Under the pieces are notes generated by a model, which had not been told where the DNA came from, ran no database searches, and saw nothing but the letters and a program-made list of their open reading frames with translations. From Hydrangea macrophylla (lineage: Eukaryota > Streptophyta > Magnoliopsida > Cornales > Hydrangeaceae), in NCBI GenBank assembly GCA_033977485.1, contig CM066998.1, positions 59,486,274 to 59,550,273 on the forward strand: DNA of 64,000 nucleotides, written 5' to 3'. A program made the translations under genes and the position numbers. This document shows positions 22,679 to 34,518 of this stretch, in pieces (within the stretch, counting starts at the first letter, position 1; each line of letters begins with the position of its first letter).

Positions 22679-24184
22679 TGTTGGATTTGTGCCCTCAAAC
22701 CATTACTTTATGTATGAGACATTGACATTTTAAAATATGGATATCAGCTTTACATTTCATTATGTATGTTTCTTTCATGAGATGATTGTTAAATCCTTAA
22801 GTGTCATAGTAAGTAATTCGTGTATATATGAGATACACACAAGTGAGATACGAATTACTATTCTTTGATACTTAGAATATGTCATAGTGGATGATGAGAT
22901 TGGATACCTCATCGGGTCTACACTGTAGCATAATTAAGTACCATTGGATGGAGTGATTAATCTCAATCACTAGAGTGTAGCTCTTAGTTGATATGCTAGT
23001 GCTTATAGTGCATTGACGGACCTGAGCTTCCTATTGACGCTTAAGGCTGTCAACAGTCAATAGGAACTCATAACTTGTATAAGGTACGTGTTCTCAATCT
23101 TGAGATGATTATGAACACAGACCGTGGATATGACTGCTTTGACTTACCAATCAGTGAGGTTTATAGAAGATCAACACCTGGGTATCTTGGGTATGTCATG
23201 TTCATAGGGTTGTGACATATATTGTCAAGATAGAATCTACCCTCTGATTCATAGTAAGCATTCCCTTGAGAATGTCACCAAGTCGTTTACTGAGTACTGC
23301 AGTCTTGTTGATAAGAGTTATCAACATGTTTGGTAATCATGAGAGGTGAATGGGACTCAAGGAATACAAGAAGTAATCATGATTCAGGTTGACAGTAACA
23401 GTTATCCGACTACCTGAATATGATTACGAATGCTGAAGGTAGAGGGACATTAGTACAACATACAAGTCTAGTTATGCTTCGGCTATGTTCTTTTGCATTG
23501 GAATTCAGTTATCGTTTCATAGTGGAGTAAATGTTAACTGATCAGTCGATTAATTTGCTGATCAAAGAGTTTGGTCAAGGGAATTGACCGACTGATCTGA
23601 GCTAACAATAAAGAGCCTAGGAGGTCCCACTCTTAGCTCCGCCAGGATATTTGGAAAGACACTTGAGGAAGCTATCAAGGCAGGTTCGATCGATTGAAGC
23701 TAGTTTGATCGATCGAAGTCATGGTAGGTTCGATCGATTGTGAATGGTTCGATCGATCAAACGTTCGATCGATCGAAGTCCTTCGATCGATTAAAGGTTA
23801 GGTCGGTTCTGGGAATCTATAAATAGGGCAGCTGCGTTCTGAAAAAAGGGTTCGTCATTTTGAACGTCTAAAGCTGCAGAAACTGTTTTAGAGCCCCAAA
23901 ACCTTCTCCTTCCTCTCTATTAGAGATCCCACCATCTCTAGTCTCTCCGGGAAGCATCCGTAAGAGACATAAGGGTGAAGACAACCTAGTAGAGGCTGCT
24001 GAATCACCAAGGAGGAAGAAAATCAGAATTGGGTTCAAGATACTAAGGTATAACTCTTGTCCCCTCTATTTGTACGCATCTATGGAATTGGCGAGTAGTA
24101 GATTTTGGGCTACCAAATAAGTTTTATAACTTGACTTTTCCGCTACGCGTTTAAACTTTTAATTTTAAACCGGTTTTTCCTTCA
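22679..24184 (+). repeat. 3' LTR of nested copia
   Basis: Partner of 15453-16961. It keeps the palindrome cluster (about 23685-23795) and TATA box (23817-23826). Several palindromes have changed to TTTGATCGATCGAA or GATCGATTG forms, all C-to-T or G-to-A. Confidence 0.95.
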
Positions 24185-24950
24185 GCAACCTCAATACCAA
24201 GGAAGTAATGAAGATGGCTCAAATCCTTAACATCAAATGACATGCCAAGATCACGCTTCACTTGAGCGATACCAGATGTATCATTGCCAGTAATAATAAT
24301 ATCATCAACATATACCGAGACAATAATACACCTCCCCTGAGACTGGCGACATAAACATGTGTGATCTAAATGGCACCGTATAAACCCCATACTGAGAACC
24401 ACATCACTAAAGCGACTAAACCATGCACGAGGAGATTGCTCTAGTCCATAGAGAGACTTTCGGAGGCAACAAACTTTCCTAGAACACTCCCTTTGAGCCC
24501 GATAACCCGATGGACAATCTATGTAAATGGTCTTAGATAAATTACCATTAAAGAAAGCATTTTAACATCAAGTTGGTGAAGGGCCAAGAGAAAGAGGCTA
24601 CTAAATAGACCAAGAGACAAATAATAGTTAACTTAGCTACAGGGGTAAAGTGGTACCAAAGTCCTTATCAGGAACTTGGGTAAAGCCTTTAACAACCAAA
24701 CGAGCCTTATAACGATCAATAGTCCCATATGTCAAACACTTCAGGCTAAAGACCCATTTACAACCAACCGTGTGCTCACCCGCTGGAAGAGCAATAAGTT
24801 CCCATGTCTGATTACCCTGAATAGCATCCATTTTCACTTGCATAGCAACTACCCACTTAGGATTCAAGAGTGCCTCATAAACAGAATGAGGAATGGAGAC
24901 TGAATCAACTTGACTAAGAAAAGAGTGACAAGCGGCAGACAAACCTTGAT
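24185..24950 (-). pseudogene. Copia reverse transcriptase fragment (minus-strand element)
   Basis: Minus-strand frames give VKMDAIQGNQTWELIALPAG with HTVGCKWVFSLK (start of RT, 24690-24870) and, after frame breaks, IIVSVYVDDIIITGNDTSGI with LSHLHYFLGIEVAEG (24190-24340). YVDD is present. The nested copia interrupts the domain at 24184, and the RNase H part is found at 14912-15447. Confidence 0.88.
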
Positions 24951-26260
24951 AAGATACATACTTGGAAATTAGATGGTTAGTACTATCAGACAGAAGAAAA
25001 CGAGTAGGGGGACGACGAACTCGAGTTGGATAACAAGGAGAAACAAAATCAGGAATAGCATCAAGAGATAAAGTTGGAGGTGAGATACTTGAATCTGGAG
25101 AAGACGTTGGCAGGGGATCAGAGGGGGGTGATCGGAGAGAGTAAACTTACAATGGTTCACTAGTAATAACAGGAGGGAAAGAGTCACCAGTGGAGTCAAG
25201 AATAGGAACGAGTTGGGGCAATATAGAATCATTGGCCACAATAAGCTCCACCGGTGCTTGTCCCGCGGAAGAAGAAGAACCTAGAAAAATGTAACAGTCT
25301 CCAAAAAAGTAACATCTAAAGAATGATATAAGTGACGAGTGACAGGATCATAACAGCGATACCCCTTTGACATGGACAAATACCCTAAAAAAAACATAAC
25401 AAACAACCCTATTATCAAGTTTTGTGCGTGTAGGACTCTAATTTTAAACAAAACAAGCACACCCAAAAATACATGGCAAAAGAGGGATGAGAGTGCCATC
25501 AGGCTTAAGGACATGAAGAGATGTCATCCCTTCAAGTACACGACTGGGAGTATGATTAATTAGATAGGTGGCAGTGAGGATGGCCATGTGCCAAAAAAAA
25601 TTAGGAACATTCATACAACACAAGAGACATCTAACGACAGACATAATGTGACGGTTCTTACGTTCTGTTATACCATTCTGTTTAGGAGCATAGGGGCATG
25701 TAAGTTGTTGGAGAATCCCATCTTTGTTAAGGGCAGACCTAAAGTCATCAGTTATATATTCTCGTCCAAATTATTTGTAAAAAATTCTGAAGTGATTAAA
25801 ATTTTCAGATTTTTTCTTCATACGATAAACACAAGTGTAGCGAATGTGAACATGAATAAAAGTTACATAATAACGGTGCTGAGATAAGACCATGACAGGT
25901 GAAGGGCTCTATACATATGAATGAATGAGATCAAAAGCACTAGATGCCCTGTGCATGCGTAGAATATAAGAAATGAGAGTATGGTTAGACAATTCACAAA
26001 CCACACATTTAAATTGAAAATCCTTGCAAGCTTTATTTAAAGGAGGAAATAGCTAACACAAATACCAAAAGTTCACATGTCCTAGACGAGTATGCCACAA
26101 ATCTAAAGTTTTAATAGAAAACACATTTATTAGAATTTGATAGAACAAAATTATTAAAAACATGTAATATAGTAGCTTGCAGACTGGAGGAGGACACCCT
26201 GGAAGATGAAGGGCCAAAGTAGTAGAGACCATCACACTCAAACCCCCTGCCAAAAATCTT
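24951..26260 (-). pseudogene. Copia integrase remnant (minus-strand element)
   Basis: Pieces in several frames are recognisable: TLDLWHTRLGHVNFWYL (GAG-pre-integrase, near 26060-26110), then core fragments, then FFWHMAILTATYLINHTPSR with VLEGMTSLHVL (integrase C-side, near 25500-25600), and MSKGYRCYDPVTRHLYHSLD (near 25330-25390). The domain order is right for a copia element, but the gene is fragmented by frameshifts and no complete DDE set can be read. Confidence 0.82.
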
Positions 26261-26439
26261 TGAAGTCAAGTTCTACAAGTAGCAACAAGTGGATAAGAAC
26301 ACAACAACACAATTTTGATCTTTGGCAAGATGATTAACAAAAAATAAGATTATAGGTGAAATTGGGAACATAGTATACAGATAATAGAGTAATATCTGTG
26401 GACAAAGAAACATCACCCTGACTATGAACGAGAATGGAT

Positions 26440-28458
26440 GATCCATCATATATACAGAATGACTAATCAATAGGAGTAAAAGGAGAGGCCAACAAAGAAA
26501 ACTCACTAATCATATGATTATTGGCACTAGAATCTAAAATCCACGTGAGATGACCTGCCTTGCCATGAAGGGCAGTAGGAGTACCTGTGGCAATAGCAAC
26601 CGTGGGTCCAGAATAAGAGGAGGAAGCACCTAGACCCAAGTGAGACTATAGCTGGGCAATCTGTGACTGAAGTTGTGCATAATCTGGTGAAGTTGAAGTG
26701 ACCTCAACCACAACACTAGTATGATGAGCACCTCTCCACGACCAGCAGGAGGCCGACTCCTAGCAAATTGTTGTTTCAACCTTAGAAGCACGAAGCGGGA
26801 GCGGGGGCGGGGACGAGGAAGCGTTAAACTTTAAGTGATTCAAAGGTTGGGAGCATCTATGAAGCAACCACATATTTGATATAGATATACTCTATATCTA
26901 ATTATTGAATAGGAATTTAGATTGACATAAGACATTTTGATTGTAAATTTGTTTTGAAAGTCTTAAGCCATATGTTCCGACATAAAAATATTTCTCGGTA
27001 AAATGTTTGAGCAAAATAAGAACTTGAATCTATTTATAGGCGATTTTAACACTTTGCTGTGATGGCAGCGGGGTGGGAGCAAGGTTCTAACATGAGGGGA
27101 ACAAGGTTCCGACAAGCTTTTTAGTAAGAAGCACAGAATCGAGAGTCTGAGGAGGGAGATTGACCACTTTAGAAGGTTCCTGCTTCTAAGGTTTCAACTC
27201 AGGATGAAGATCAAAATAGCGAGCAACGGTATGGCCAGGCTTACGACAATGCTGGCAGAATAAATGAGAACCAGTGGGACGGGGGCCAGAAGGGGAAGCA
27301 AATGCCATCTGATCTGGAACAGATGGAGGACTAGTCACAAGGAGTGTAGATTTAATTTGTCATCGATGTTCATCACCATCCACAGTCGCAAAGGCCTTAA
27401 ATAAAGAGGACAATGGGACAATATTAAGAATTTGGGTGTGAACAGCCTTAAACTCAGGCTTTAGGCCCATCAAAAACTAATATGTATGACGGTGGTCAAG
27501 ACGCTTGGACTCAACAACACCATCATTAGGAAAATCATTAATAGGCTCATACTGAGTAAGCTCCTCCCAGCTAGTCTGCAGGTACCCAAAGTAATCAGCA
27601 ACAGAAAGTCCATAGGTAGTCTGGGAAGCATGTGAGATCTCTTGATAGAGCTCAAAAATACGAGAATCGTTGTGAGAATAAGCATACAGTTTATTCAGGG
27701 TAGTCCAAAGATCAAAGACAGTGTGGTGATACACATGTTATAAACCCGCTCTTCCATGGAGTTAAACATCCATCCAAAAAAAACAATTATCAGTATACCA
27801 TTCTTCATACTTAGGATCAGATTCTCCCAACGACTTCTCCTTGCCAAGTAACCATCCAATCTTACGTTTGCCTCCAAGAAAGATGTGAAGAGAGTTAGAC
27901 CAGGCATGAAATTTTTTTTCCAGTTAACAATACACTGGTAACACATTAAGCCGGTGTAGTATAGGAAAAAGTGAGATCAGGGCGAGGAGTCACAGCAGCA
28001 AGAGTAACATCCGTATTTTTACCAGAAGTAGCAAAGGAATCACACCAAAGAAGTAAACGAAGAACCACCCGTAAAATACAGCAACAAAGAAAGGACAACC
28101 GGAAATTCAGCAAACAAACAGGCACTGCCAGACACTCGGCTAAAAACGGGGGTATCCGGACACTCGATTACCCAGATGAAAGATGAAGAGCACGAAGATG
28201 CTCTAGCACATCACAAACGGCCCAACAAGGGCAAAAAAAAAATATGCAGCCAAAGGCTGCTAGGATAGAGCCAAGGGGCTCTGTGGTGGGCGACAAGGCT
28301 TGCTGGCCTAGGGAGGGTAGCGGCTGGTAGAGGCCGGGCGTCAGAATGTGGGGTAGGCTGCTGGGGTTTCACTGGTGGTGGCCGAAGTTACGGATGGTGG
28401 TGGTGGTGGTAGTAGGGAACGGTGATGGTAGGGCTCTGTTAGGGTTAGAGGTAGGCTA
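26440..28458 (-). pseudogene. Copia leader, gag and protease remnant (minus-strand element)
   Basis: Gag pieces at 27477-27946 contain VFDLWTTLNKLYAYSHNDSR and FELYQEISHASQTTYGLSVA, typical of UBN2-like copia gag. The zinc knuckle near 27230-27290 reads FCQHCRKPGHTVARYF, with Tyr where the last Cys should be. A protease-like WILDSSANNHMI lies near 26500-26560, with Ser in place of the Gly after the catalytic Asp-Ser. An AT-rich piece (about 26825-27125) without gag similarity may be a further insertion. The GC-rich, GGTGGTGG part (28250-28458) is leader or start of gag. Confidence 0.8.
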
Positions 28459-28471
28459 GGCTCTAATACCA
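28459..28471 (-). other. Primer-binding site of minus-strand copia
   Basis: On the minus strand it reads TGGTATTAGAGCC directly after the LTR end, one substitution away from the tRNA-Met primer site TGGTATCAGAGCC. Confidence 0.85.
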
Positions 28472-28677
28472 AATAGAATTAGGAAAGGTTCAAATCTTAT
28501 TTACACTCCCAAGGTTCTTATATAGGTTACAAAGATAATCAAGAAAATGAAAGAAAATAAAAAAGAAATAAAAGACAATAAAACTAATTCCAACAGTTAA
28601 AAAGATAAGTTAACTATGGTCAACATGACCTAAAATAAAAAAGATAAAATCCCGTAAAAACACTCTTAATTCCAACA
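28472..28677 (-). repeat. 5' LTR of the minus-strand copia
   Basis: The 206-bp partner of 14451-14635 starts TGTTGGAATTAAGAG on the minus strand and ends ...TTCTATT, so its terminus is not the usual CA. Confidence 0.88.
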
Positions 28678-28738
28678 GTTAAAATGTACAAACATCAGAG
28701 TTTATTTCTTTTTCAATCAGTAAAAAACTAAAACAACA

Positions 28739-29208
28739 ATGCATCCTCAATCACAACTAAATCTAACACAAACTCCGTGTACAGTCCATAGGGTGAACAC
28801 AAAAGTGCATGCACCAATGAACAAAAGTAAAACTTCTATTATTTTGAAACCGAATCGCAAAAATATGAAATTTCAAAATCGGAGCATCAACCGAGCTCAG
28901 AATCACAACAACAACACTCAGAATCGCAACAATAATGTTAAAAAAAATAGAATCAGATTCCACAGCAAAATCAGAATAAGAATTTGCCCCCCCTCAAGAT
29001 ATGACAGTTTCGGTCAGTTTGTTTTCTTTGACTGTGGAAAACCTGGTCATATGTCCCGGAACTGCCGAAAAAGGCATCGTCCTGTTCCTCAGGCGAACCT
29101 AGCCGAAGAGAAATTAATTGCTATGATCTTTGAGATCAATATGATTGGTGGATCCAATGGGTGGTGGGTAGACACTTGCACTTCTCGCCATGTTTGCTAT
29201 GATCATTC
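28739..29208 (+). pseudogene. Gag tail and protease start of truncated copia
   Basis: A Asn/Arg-rich basic stretch precedes a zinc knuckle FFDCGKPGHMSRNCRK in which the first Cys is Phe, and a protease start WWVDTCTSRHVCYDHS whose catalytic DTG is DTC. Protease continues at 37378 (SVFKTYSKAEDQRVLLGDST), with the target CATTC duplicated by the insertion. N-terminal gag is missing. Confidence 0.82.
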
Positions 29209-30517
29209 TGTTAGGGATATATACTAAAAGCCATGCTTTATGTAGTTGATTTATTATTCATTTAATAAAATCAGTTAATCCATTTTTTATGAGAATCTAT
29301 GTGGACAATGTTTGTATTATATTATTTATTTAATATTATGCATGTGTGTCTCTCATTCTATATAGTAGGTGGTTTGGTGTGTAGAGTTCGGCTTACACAT
29401 GGAAGATCAGGCCATCAGATATTATAGAATGTAAGATTTTGGTTTACAGTCTTAGATGGGATTGGACACACCATCGGTAGGATTGCAGCATGGTGTTGTA
29501 GTAGGTTTGTCTTGACTACGAAAAACGGTATAGTTTCAACTCACTATACTGGTAAACTTTGTGTATTAAACGGGACTGACTTGGCTTTATACTGACTTAT
29601 AAGATAATTAATACCTCATGGCTATTATGAGTGCTTATGCTCTAAATCCTAAGTTAATTTGTAGACACGTACATTTGTTATTTACACTTTGATCCCTAAA
29701 AGGGTGAGATCCTTAAATGGGTCAATATCTCATTGGATTGGGTGGCAATATTAATTGTGTGGTGGATATTAATTAATGATGGAATCCATGTCTCAATTTT
29801 GAGATTGATGATATCCCCTTGAGAAAGCTTATAAGTTTTGATTATGTCAAACCCTGCAGGTGGATTTTGTATCCGACATATCAGATAAGTTAAGCAAAGG
29901 ATCTCAAGGAATTTTAAGAAATTAATTAAATATGTTTGTCAGTAATTATATTTAATTAATGGATATCTGTAATCTTAACATGGGGAGATAATAAGCATTT
30001 AATAACATAGAGCTCGAAATATATTTTTGAGATAAGGGTAGGAGTGCAATTATAATTCTTTAGTGGTATGAATTATAATTTATGGAAATAGGAATCTGAT
30101 TCAGTTCGAATTAGGGTTTCCTAATTCCATAAGGAAGCCTATTCCTTATTGACTTCTTATGGTCCCTATCGTAGCCTATATATATGCTGCTTTGGCTCTC
30201 TCCTCAACTAGCGTTTTTCTATATAGAGAATTATAACTCGGAAGAAAGAGAGCGTAAAAGAGGGAGAGCAGAAAACAGAAAGGATTTTGAAAGAGCCCAC
30301 ACTCAGTTCGATATTCTGGCAGTAAAGGAATTCGGTTGAAGATCGTGAGCTGTTATCGAGCCCGTGTTCTCGATTTGCCTACTACAGCAATCCGTTTTAG
30401 CAGATTAAGGTAACCCTAGTTCCGCCCTTGTAGGGTTATCGTAGTTTTCACGTAATTTTTTTGCAGTACCAACTTGTACGCACTGTCAATGGATTATGGG
30501 AACACAGTTTCCTAATA
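29209..30517 (+). repeat. 5' LTR of young copia
   Basis: It begins TGTTAGGGATATATAC and contains the TATA box CCTATATATATG (about 30176-30187). Compared with the 3' LTR it lacks about 13 bases (around GGGTAATTATCTTT at 36427-36440) and ends TA instead of CA. No palindrome array like that of the sister element is seen. Confidence 0.95.
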
Positions 30518-30518
30518 G

Positions 30519-30530
30519 TGGTATCAGAGC
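30519..30530 (+). other. Primer-binding site of young copia
   Basis: TGGTATCAGAGC, one base after the LTR, matches the tRNA-Met primer site. Confidence 0.92.
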
Positions 30531-31937
30531 GACGTTGATTCTGCGTATGGGTTGGACGCAACCATGTTGTCCAATAAAATAGATCTTATGCGTGTTTTTG
30601 ATGGATGGATAGAACGTAGAACTGTGCTAACCATTGTTTTGCAGCGTTCTTATTCCACTATTATGGTCACAAATTTTGTGTGATTGGATCCCACGATGGT
30701 TTTATCCGTGGTTAATTTTGCTATTTTAATATAGCATGTGAACTCCTTTATGGAGGCATAGGAATTATGTGTATTGGATGTGTGGTTAGTTTACTGCAAA
30801 GAAATAGCATGTGAACTCCTTTATGAAGGCATAGGGTTTGTGTAATATATCTCAAGTAAATCCGTGAAGACAGTTCGTGAAGACAATTTACAAGCAGTTT
30901 CATAAAGCAATCTGGAGGCAGTTTCTGAAGGCAGTTTCAGAAAATAGTGGCGACATAGAGCCAATCGGGTTCAATGAAGATTTCTTCACAAGAGTTGCAG
31001 CTTGACCATAGTAGTGGGATTCCTATTTTATTGTGGTTTCCTTATTTATTGTGATTGAATGATTATTATTGTTTTATGTTTAATGCATAGGACAACATGG
31101 ATAATTGTTCCTAGACCTATTTCAGATGTCTAGCTGTATGGCTAATTTATATTAATTTAAAATGATGGACAACTACATGTGTATTTAGAAATAAAACTAA
31201 TTCCATAATTTGAAAACATAAGTACTTATTTTCTAAAATCATGAGAATAGAATAATTTTATTATCTACACATGTGGATTTCACAAGTAAGGATGAATTAA
31301 TCCTTGTCAAGTATTCCATTATTTTTTATTAATTAAATTAAAAAAGTTTTTCTAAAAAATTATAACCCTCAAATTTTTTTAAAATTCTAAGTAGGAGAGG
31401 GAATTTATCAAGTATAAATCTCATGGTCTCCATCACTGGTTTGTAGATGATATGATCAATTTGTGTGATGGCTCTAGTGTCATCCTCCCTATCGGATGTA
31501 GTTGATCATGGAATCATCAGTACAAACTTCTTTAAAATAATGTTTTGGGTGATTGTTGGTGTGGGTCACCTCTCCATCAGAGGTGTTCCTCATGGAACTC
31601 TTGACCTAGAATTAAGTGATGGTATACACTTAGCTATAAATAATAATATCCTCTCCATCTGAGTCACTGTTATTATTTATAGGACCAAAGTAAGTCAGCA
31701 TTTTAATTTTATCAGGCAAAGTACATTGCATGGATAGTAAAATTAAAAGGCAATTGTCTATCTGAACAAATGATGGATAGTATATGGCTTCCCATCGAGT
31801 CATACTATTCGCGGTGTATCAGGTTGCTGGCGGATTCCTTTCAAATATGGTAGAGGGAACCAATATTTTCAACCCGAATCCATAGTAATTTTTGCCCAAA
31901 CGTAATTATTTATGTTATGTGATTCTCAGGCTTTCAA

Positions 31938-32600
31938 ATGGGTACTTTCAATCCACTTGCTGTTATACTTAAAGAAAACAAACTTACTGGACCAAACTAT
32001 ATAGACTGGAAAATGAATTTGGATATTGTGTTAACTGCTGAAGAGTACAAGTTTGTGCTTACTCAAGAATGTCCTGAGCAACCTGGTGAGGGGGCAACCG
32101 CTGAGGAAACCCAGGCTCACAAGAAATGGGTCAAGGCTGATGAGATGGCACGGTCTTACATTTTGGCATCCATGTCAAATGTTCTGCAACATCAGCATCA
32201 GTCAATGACCAGTGCCTATGACATGATGGAGAGCCTCCGAGAGATGTTCGGGGATCAAAGTCGTGCTGCTAGGCAGGTTGCTATGAAAGACTTGATGAAC
32301 ACAACCATGGCTGAGGGGACGCCTGTAAGGGATCATGTTCTTAAGATGATATCTCTTCTTAATGAACTAGAGATCCTTGGAGCTGAAATCGACGGGGAAA
32401 CCCAGGTCGATATCGTACTCCAGTCACTGCCAGAGTCTTTTAAGCAATTCCGCCTCAATTACAACATGAATAAATTTAAATATACCTTGGCGGAGCTGCT
32501 TAAAGAACTCCAGGCAGCTGAGGGTCTCAACAGAAGTCAGGGAGTGCTCTTGTGTTTGAGAAAGGTTCTGCTTCAAAGCCGAAAGGCAAGAAGAAAATGA
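31938..32600 (+). pseudogene. Copia gag (frame lost near its end)
   Basis: The frame starts MGTFNPLAVILKENKLTGPN and contains YIDWKMNLDIVLTAEEYKF, ILASMSNVLQHQHQS and LKMISLLNELEILGAEIDGE, the capsid-like gag of copia. Near 32550 the frame shifts: the natural continuation EKGSASKPKGKKKMKKAQ is in the next frame, which begins at 32552 and carries the zinc knuckle. One small indel separates this from an intact gag. Confidence 0.92.
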
Positions 32601-34297
32601 AAAAGGCTCAAAAGAAGGCTGCGGGTCCTCTGCCAATCCAAAGGCCACGAGGACAACTGGGAAAGCCTAAAGGTAAATGTTTTGTTTGCAAGCAGCCAGG
32701 ACACTGGAAGAAGCAATGTCCAGTTTATCTCGCCAAACAGAACAATCAAGGTAAATCTCATTTACTAGTCGTTGAAACATGTTTAGCGATCCGATCTACC
32801 GGTACCTGGTGTGTAGATACGGGAGCCACTAATCATGTATGCAATTCTTTACAGGGGTTCAAGGGAACCAGGCAGCTCAGTGATGGAGAGATTTATCTAT
32901 ATATGGGAAATGCTACGAGAGTGGCAGCAGTTGCAGTAGGAGATCTACATCTTAGTTTTGGTAGAGATAGGATTTTAATATTAAGAAATTGGTTTTATGT
33001 ACCTTCTATTAGAAGGAATTTAGTTTCAGTTTCTAGTTTAGTAAAGAATGGATATTCGGTTCATTTTAATAAAGTAGTAGTTATTAAAGAAAATAAACGT
33101 TTTATTTGTTCTGGTCAATTGGTGGATGATCTTTATATTATAAATCCTATCTCTCCTATACTGCAACTTAATGAATTAAATAACAAAAATAGTTTTCCAT
33201 TTAAGAGAAAAGAACCTTCGAGGTTGAACCAAACGCATCTTTGGCACTTACGCCTTGGTCATATTAATTTGAAAAGGATTCAAAGACTGGTTCAAAATGG
33301 GCCATTAGGCTCATTGGAAGTGGAGGCACTTCCAGTTTGTGAATCCTGCTTGGAAGGTAAAATGACTAAGAGATCATTCTCGGCCAAGGGCTATAGAGCA
33401 AAAGAGCCGTTGGAACTGGTTCACTCTGATTTGTATGGTCCTATGACTGTCCAAGCAAGAGGGGGATTTGAGTACTTTGTCACTTTCATCGATGATTACT
33501 CAAGGTATGGGTACATTTATTTGATGCGACGTAAGTCTGAATGCTTTGAGAAATTCAAAGACTTCAAGGCTGAAACGAAGAAGCGTCTAGGTAAATGCAT
33601 CAAGACACTACGATCTGATCGTGGTGGAGAGTACCTCTTGGGAGAGTTTAGGGAATACTTATTGGAGCAAGGGATTACATCCCAATTGTCTGCACCCCGT
33701 ATGCCTCAGCAGAACGGTGTAGCAGAAAGAAGGAACAGGACTCTCATGGATATGGTAAGATCTATGATGAGTTACTCAGATTTACCAATTTCCTTTTAGG
33801 GATACACATTAGAGACAGCTGCATACATTCTAAACTTGGTACCATCTAAGTCACTACCTACTACTCCCACGGAATTGTGGACTGGGCGAAAGCCTAGTCT
33901 GCGGCATGTTCGAATCTGGGGTAGTCCAGTACATGTGCTGAAAGGGAACGCAAAAAAGTTGGAATCAAGAACAGAAGTATGTTTCTTTGTTGGGTATCCA
34001 AGAGGAACTAAAGGTGGTCTGTTTTATAGTCCTAAGGATCAGAAGGTTATTGTTAGCACCAATGCCACATTCTTAGAAGAGGACTATGTTATGGACCACA
34101 AGCCCAAAAGCCGTATTGTTCTAGAGGAAATGAGAGGAAAGACACCGAGACATACTTCTTCGATACCAACGGTACGAGAAGAAACACCACAAGAAAGAGT
34201 TATCGATATTCCATTACCACGTCGTAGTGGGAGGATTATCAAAACTCGTGTAGATCCCGGACCAACCATTAACACGCGGGTTCCTAAACCAGTATAA
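32552..34297 (+). pseudogene. Copia gag tail, protease and integrase
   Basis: The domains in order are zinc knuckle CFVCKQPGHWKKQC (near 32680), protease WCVDTGATNHVCN (near 32810), GAG-pre-integrase LWHLRLGHINLKRI...CESCLEGKMTK, and the integrase core with VHSDLYGP, LRSDRGGEYL and [13 protein letters not shown] (all three acidic positions present). A TAG at 33797-33799 replaces the expected Trp codon in PISFWGY. The frame then runs to a stop at 34295-34297. Catalytic residues are preserved. Confidence 0.94.
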
Positions 34298-34518
34298 CGT
34301 GTAGATAATGGTGTATTAAGTTCAGAATCTTCACAACAAAATATCAGTGATACACAGACATGGGTTGTGCCTCGTCGTAGTGGGAGGGTTATTATTCAAC
34401 CTGACCGGTATATGTTCTTGGGAGAGTCTTATGACCGGTTCCTGATGAACAAGGTACCGACCCCTGTAACTACAATGAAGCACTCCAAGATAAAGATGCA
34501 GATCTTTGGCAAAAGGCT

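Larger units (their letters stand above)
15453..24184 (+). mobile_element. Complete nested Ty1/copia element, TSD GCAAC
   Basis: The LTRs are 15453-16961 and 22679-24184, very similar and bounded by TG...CA. Target duplication GCAAC is at 15448-15452 and 24185-24189. The Met-tRNA primer site follows the 5' LTR and the AAGTGGGAG purine tract precedes the 3' LTR. Gag, protease, integrase, RT and RNase H are in order but carry at least eight in-frame stops and one frameshift, and the RT catalytic YVDD reads YVGD. It is inserted between RT and RNase H of the minus-strand copia, so it is younger than its host. It is non-autonomous today. Confidence 0.96.
14451..28677 (-). mobile_element. Decayed minus-strand Ty1/copia element (host of a nested copia)
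   Basis: Short LTRs at 14451-14635 (3') and 28472-28677 (5') share TTCAAATCTTATTTACACTC and CATGACCTAAAATAA. The 5-bp target duplication GTTAA flanks it (14446-14450, 28678-28682). A Met-tRNA primer site (28459-28471) and a polypurine tract (14636-14648, GCTTGAGGGGGAG on the minus strand) have the right positions. Removing the nested element (15453-24184 plus one TSD copy) leaves about 5.5 kb. Coding is in gag-PR-IN-RT-RH order but broken by many stops and frameshifts. The 5' LTR is about 20 bases longer because of an internal insertion carrying TTCCAACAGTTAA. Confidence 0.92.
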
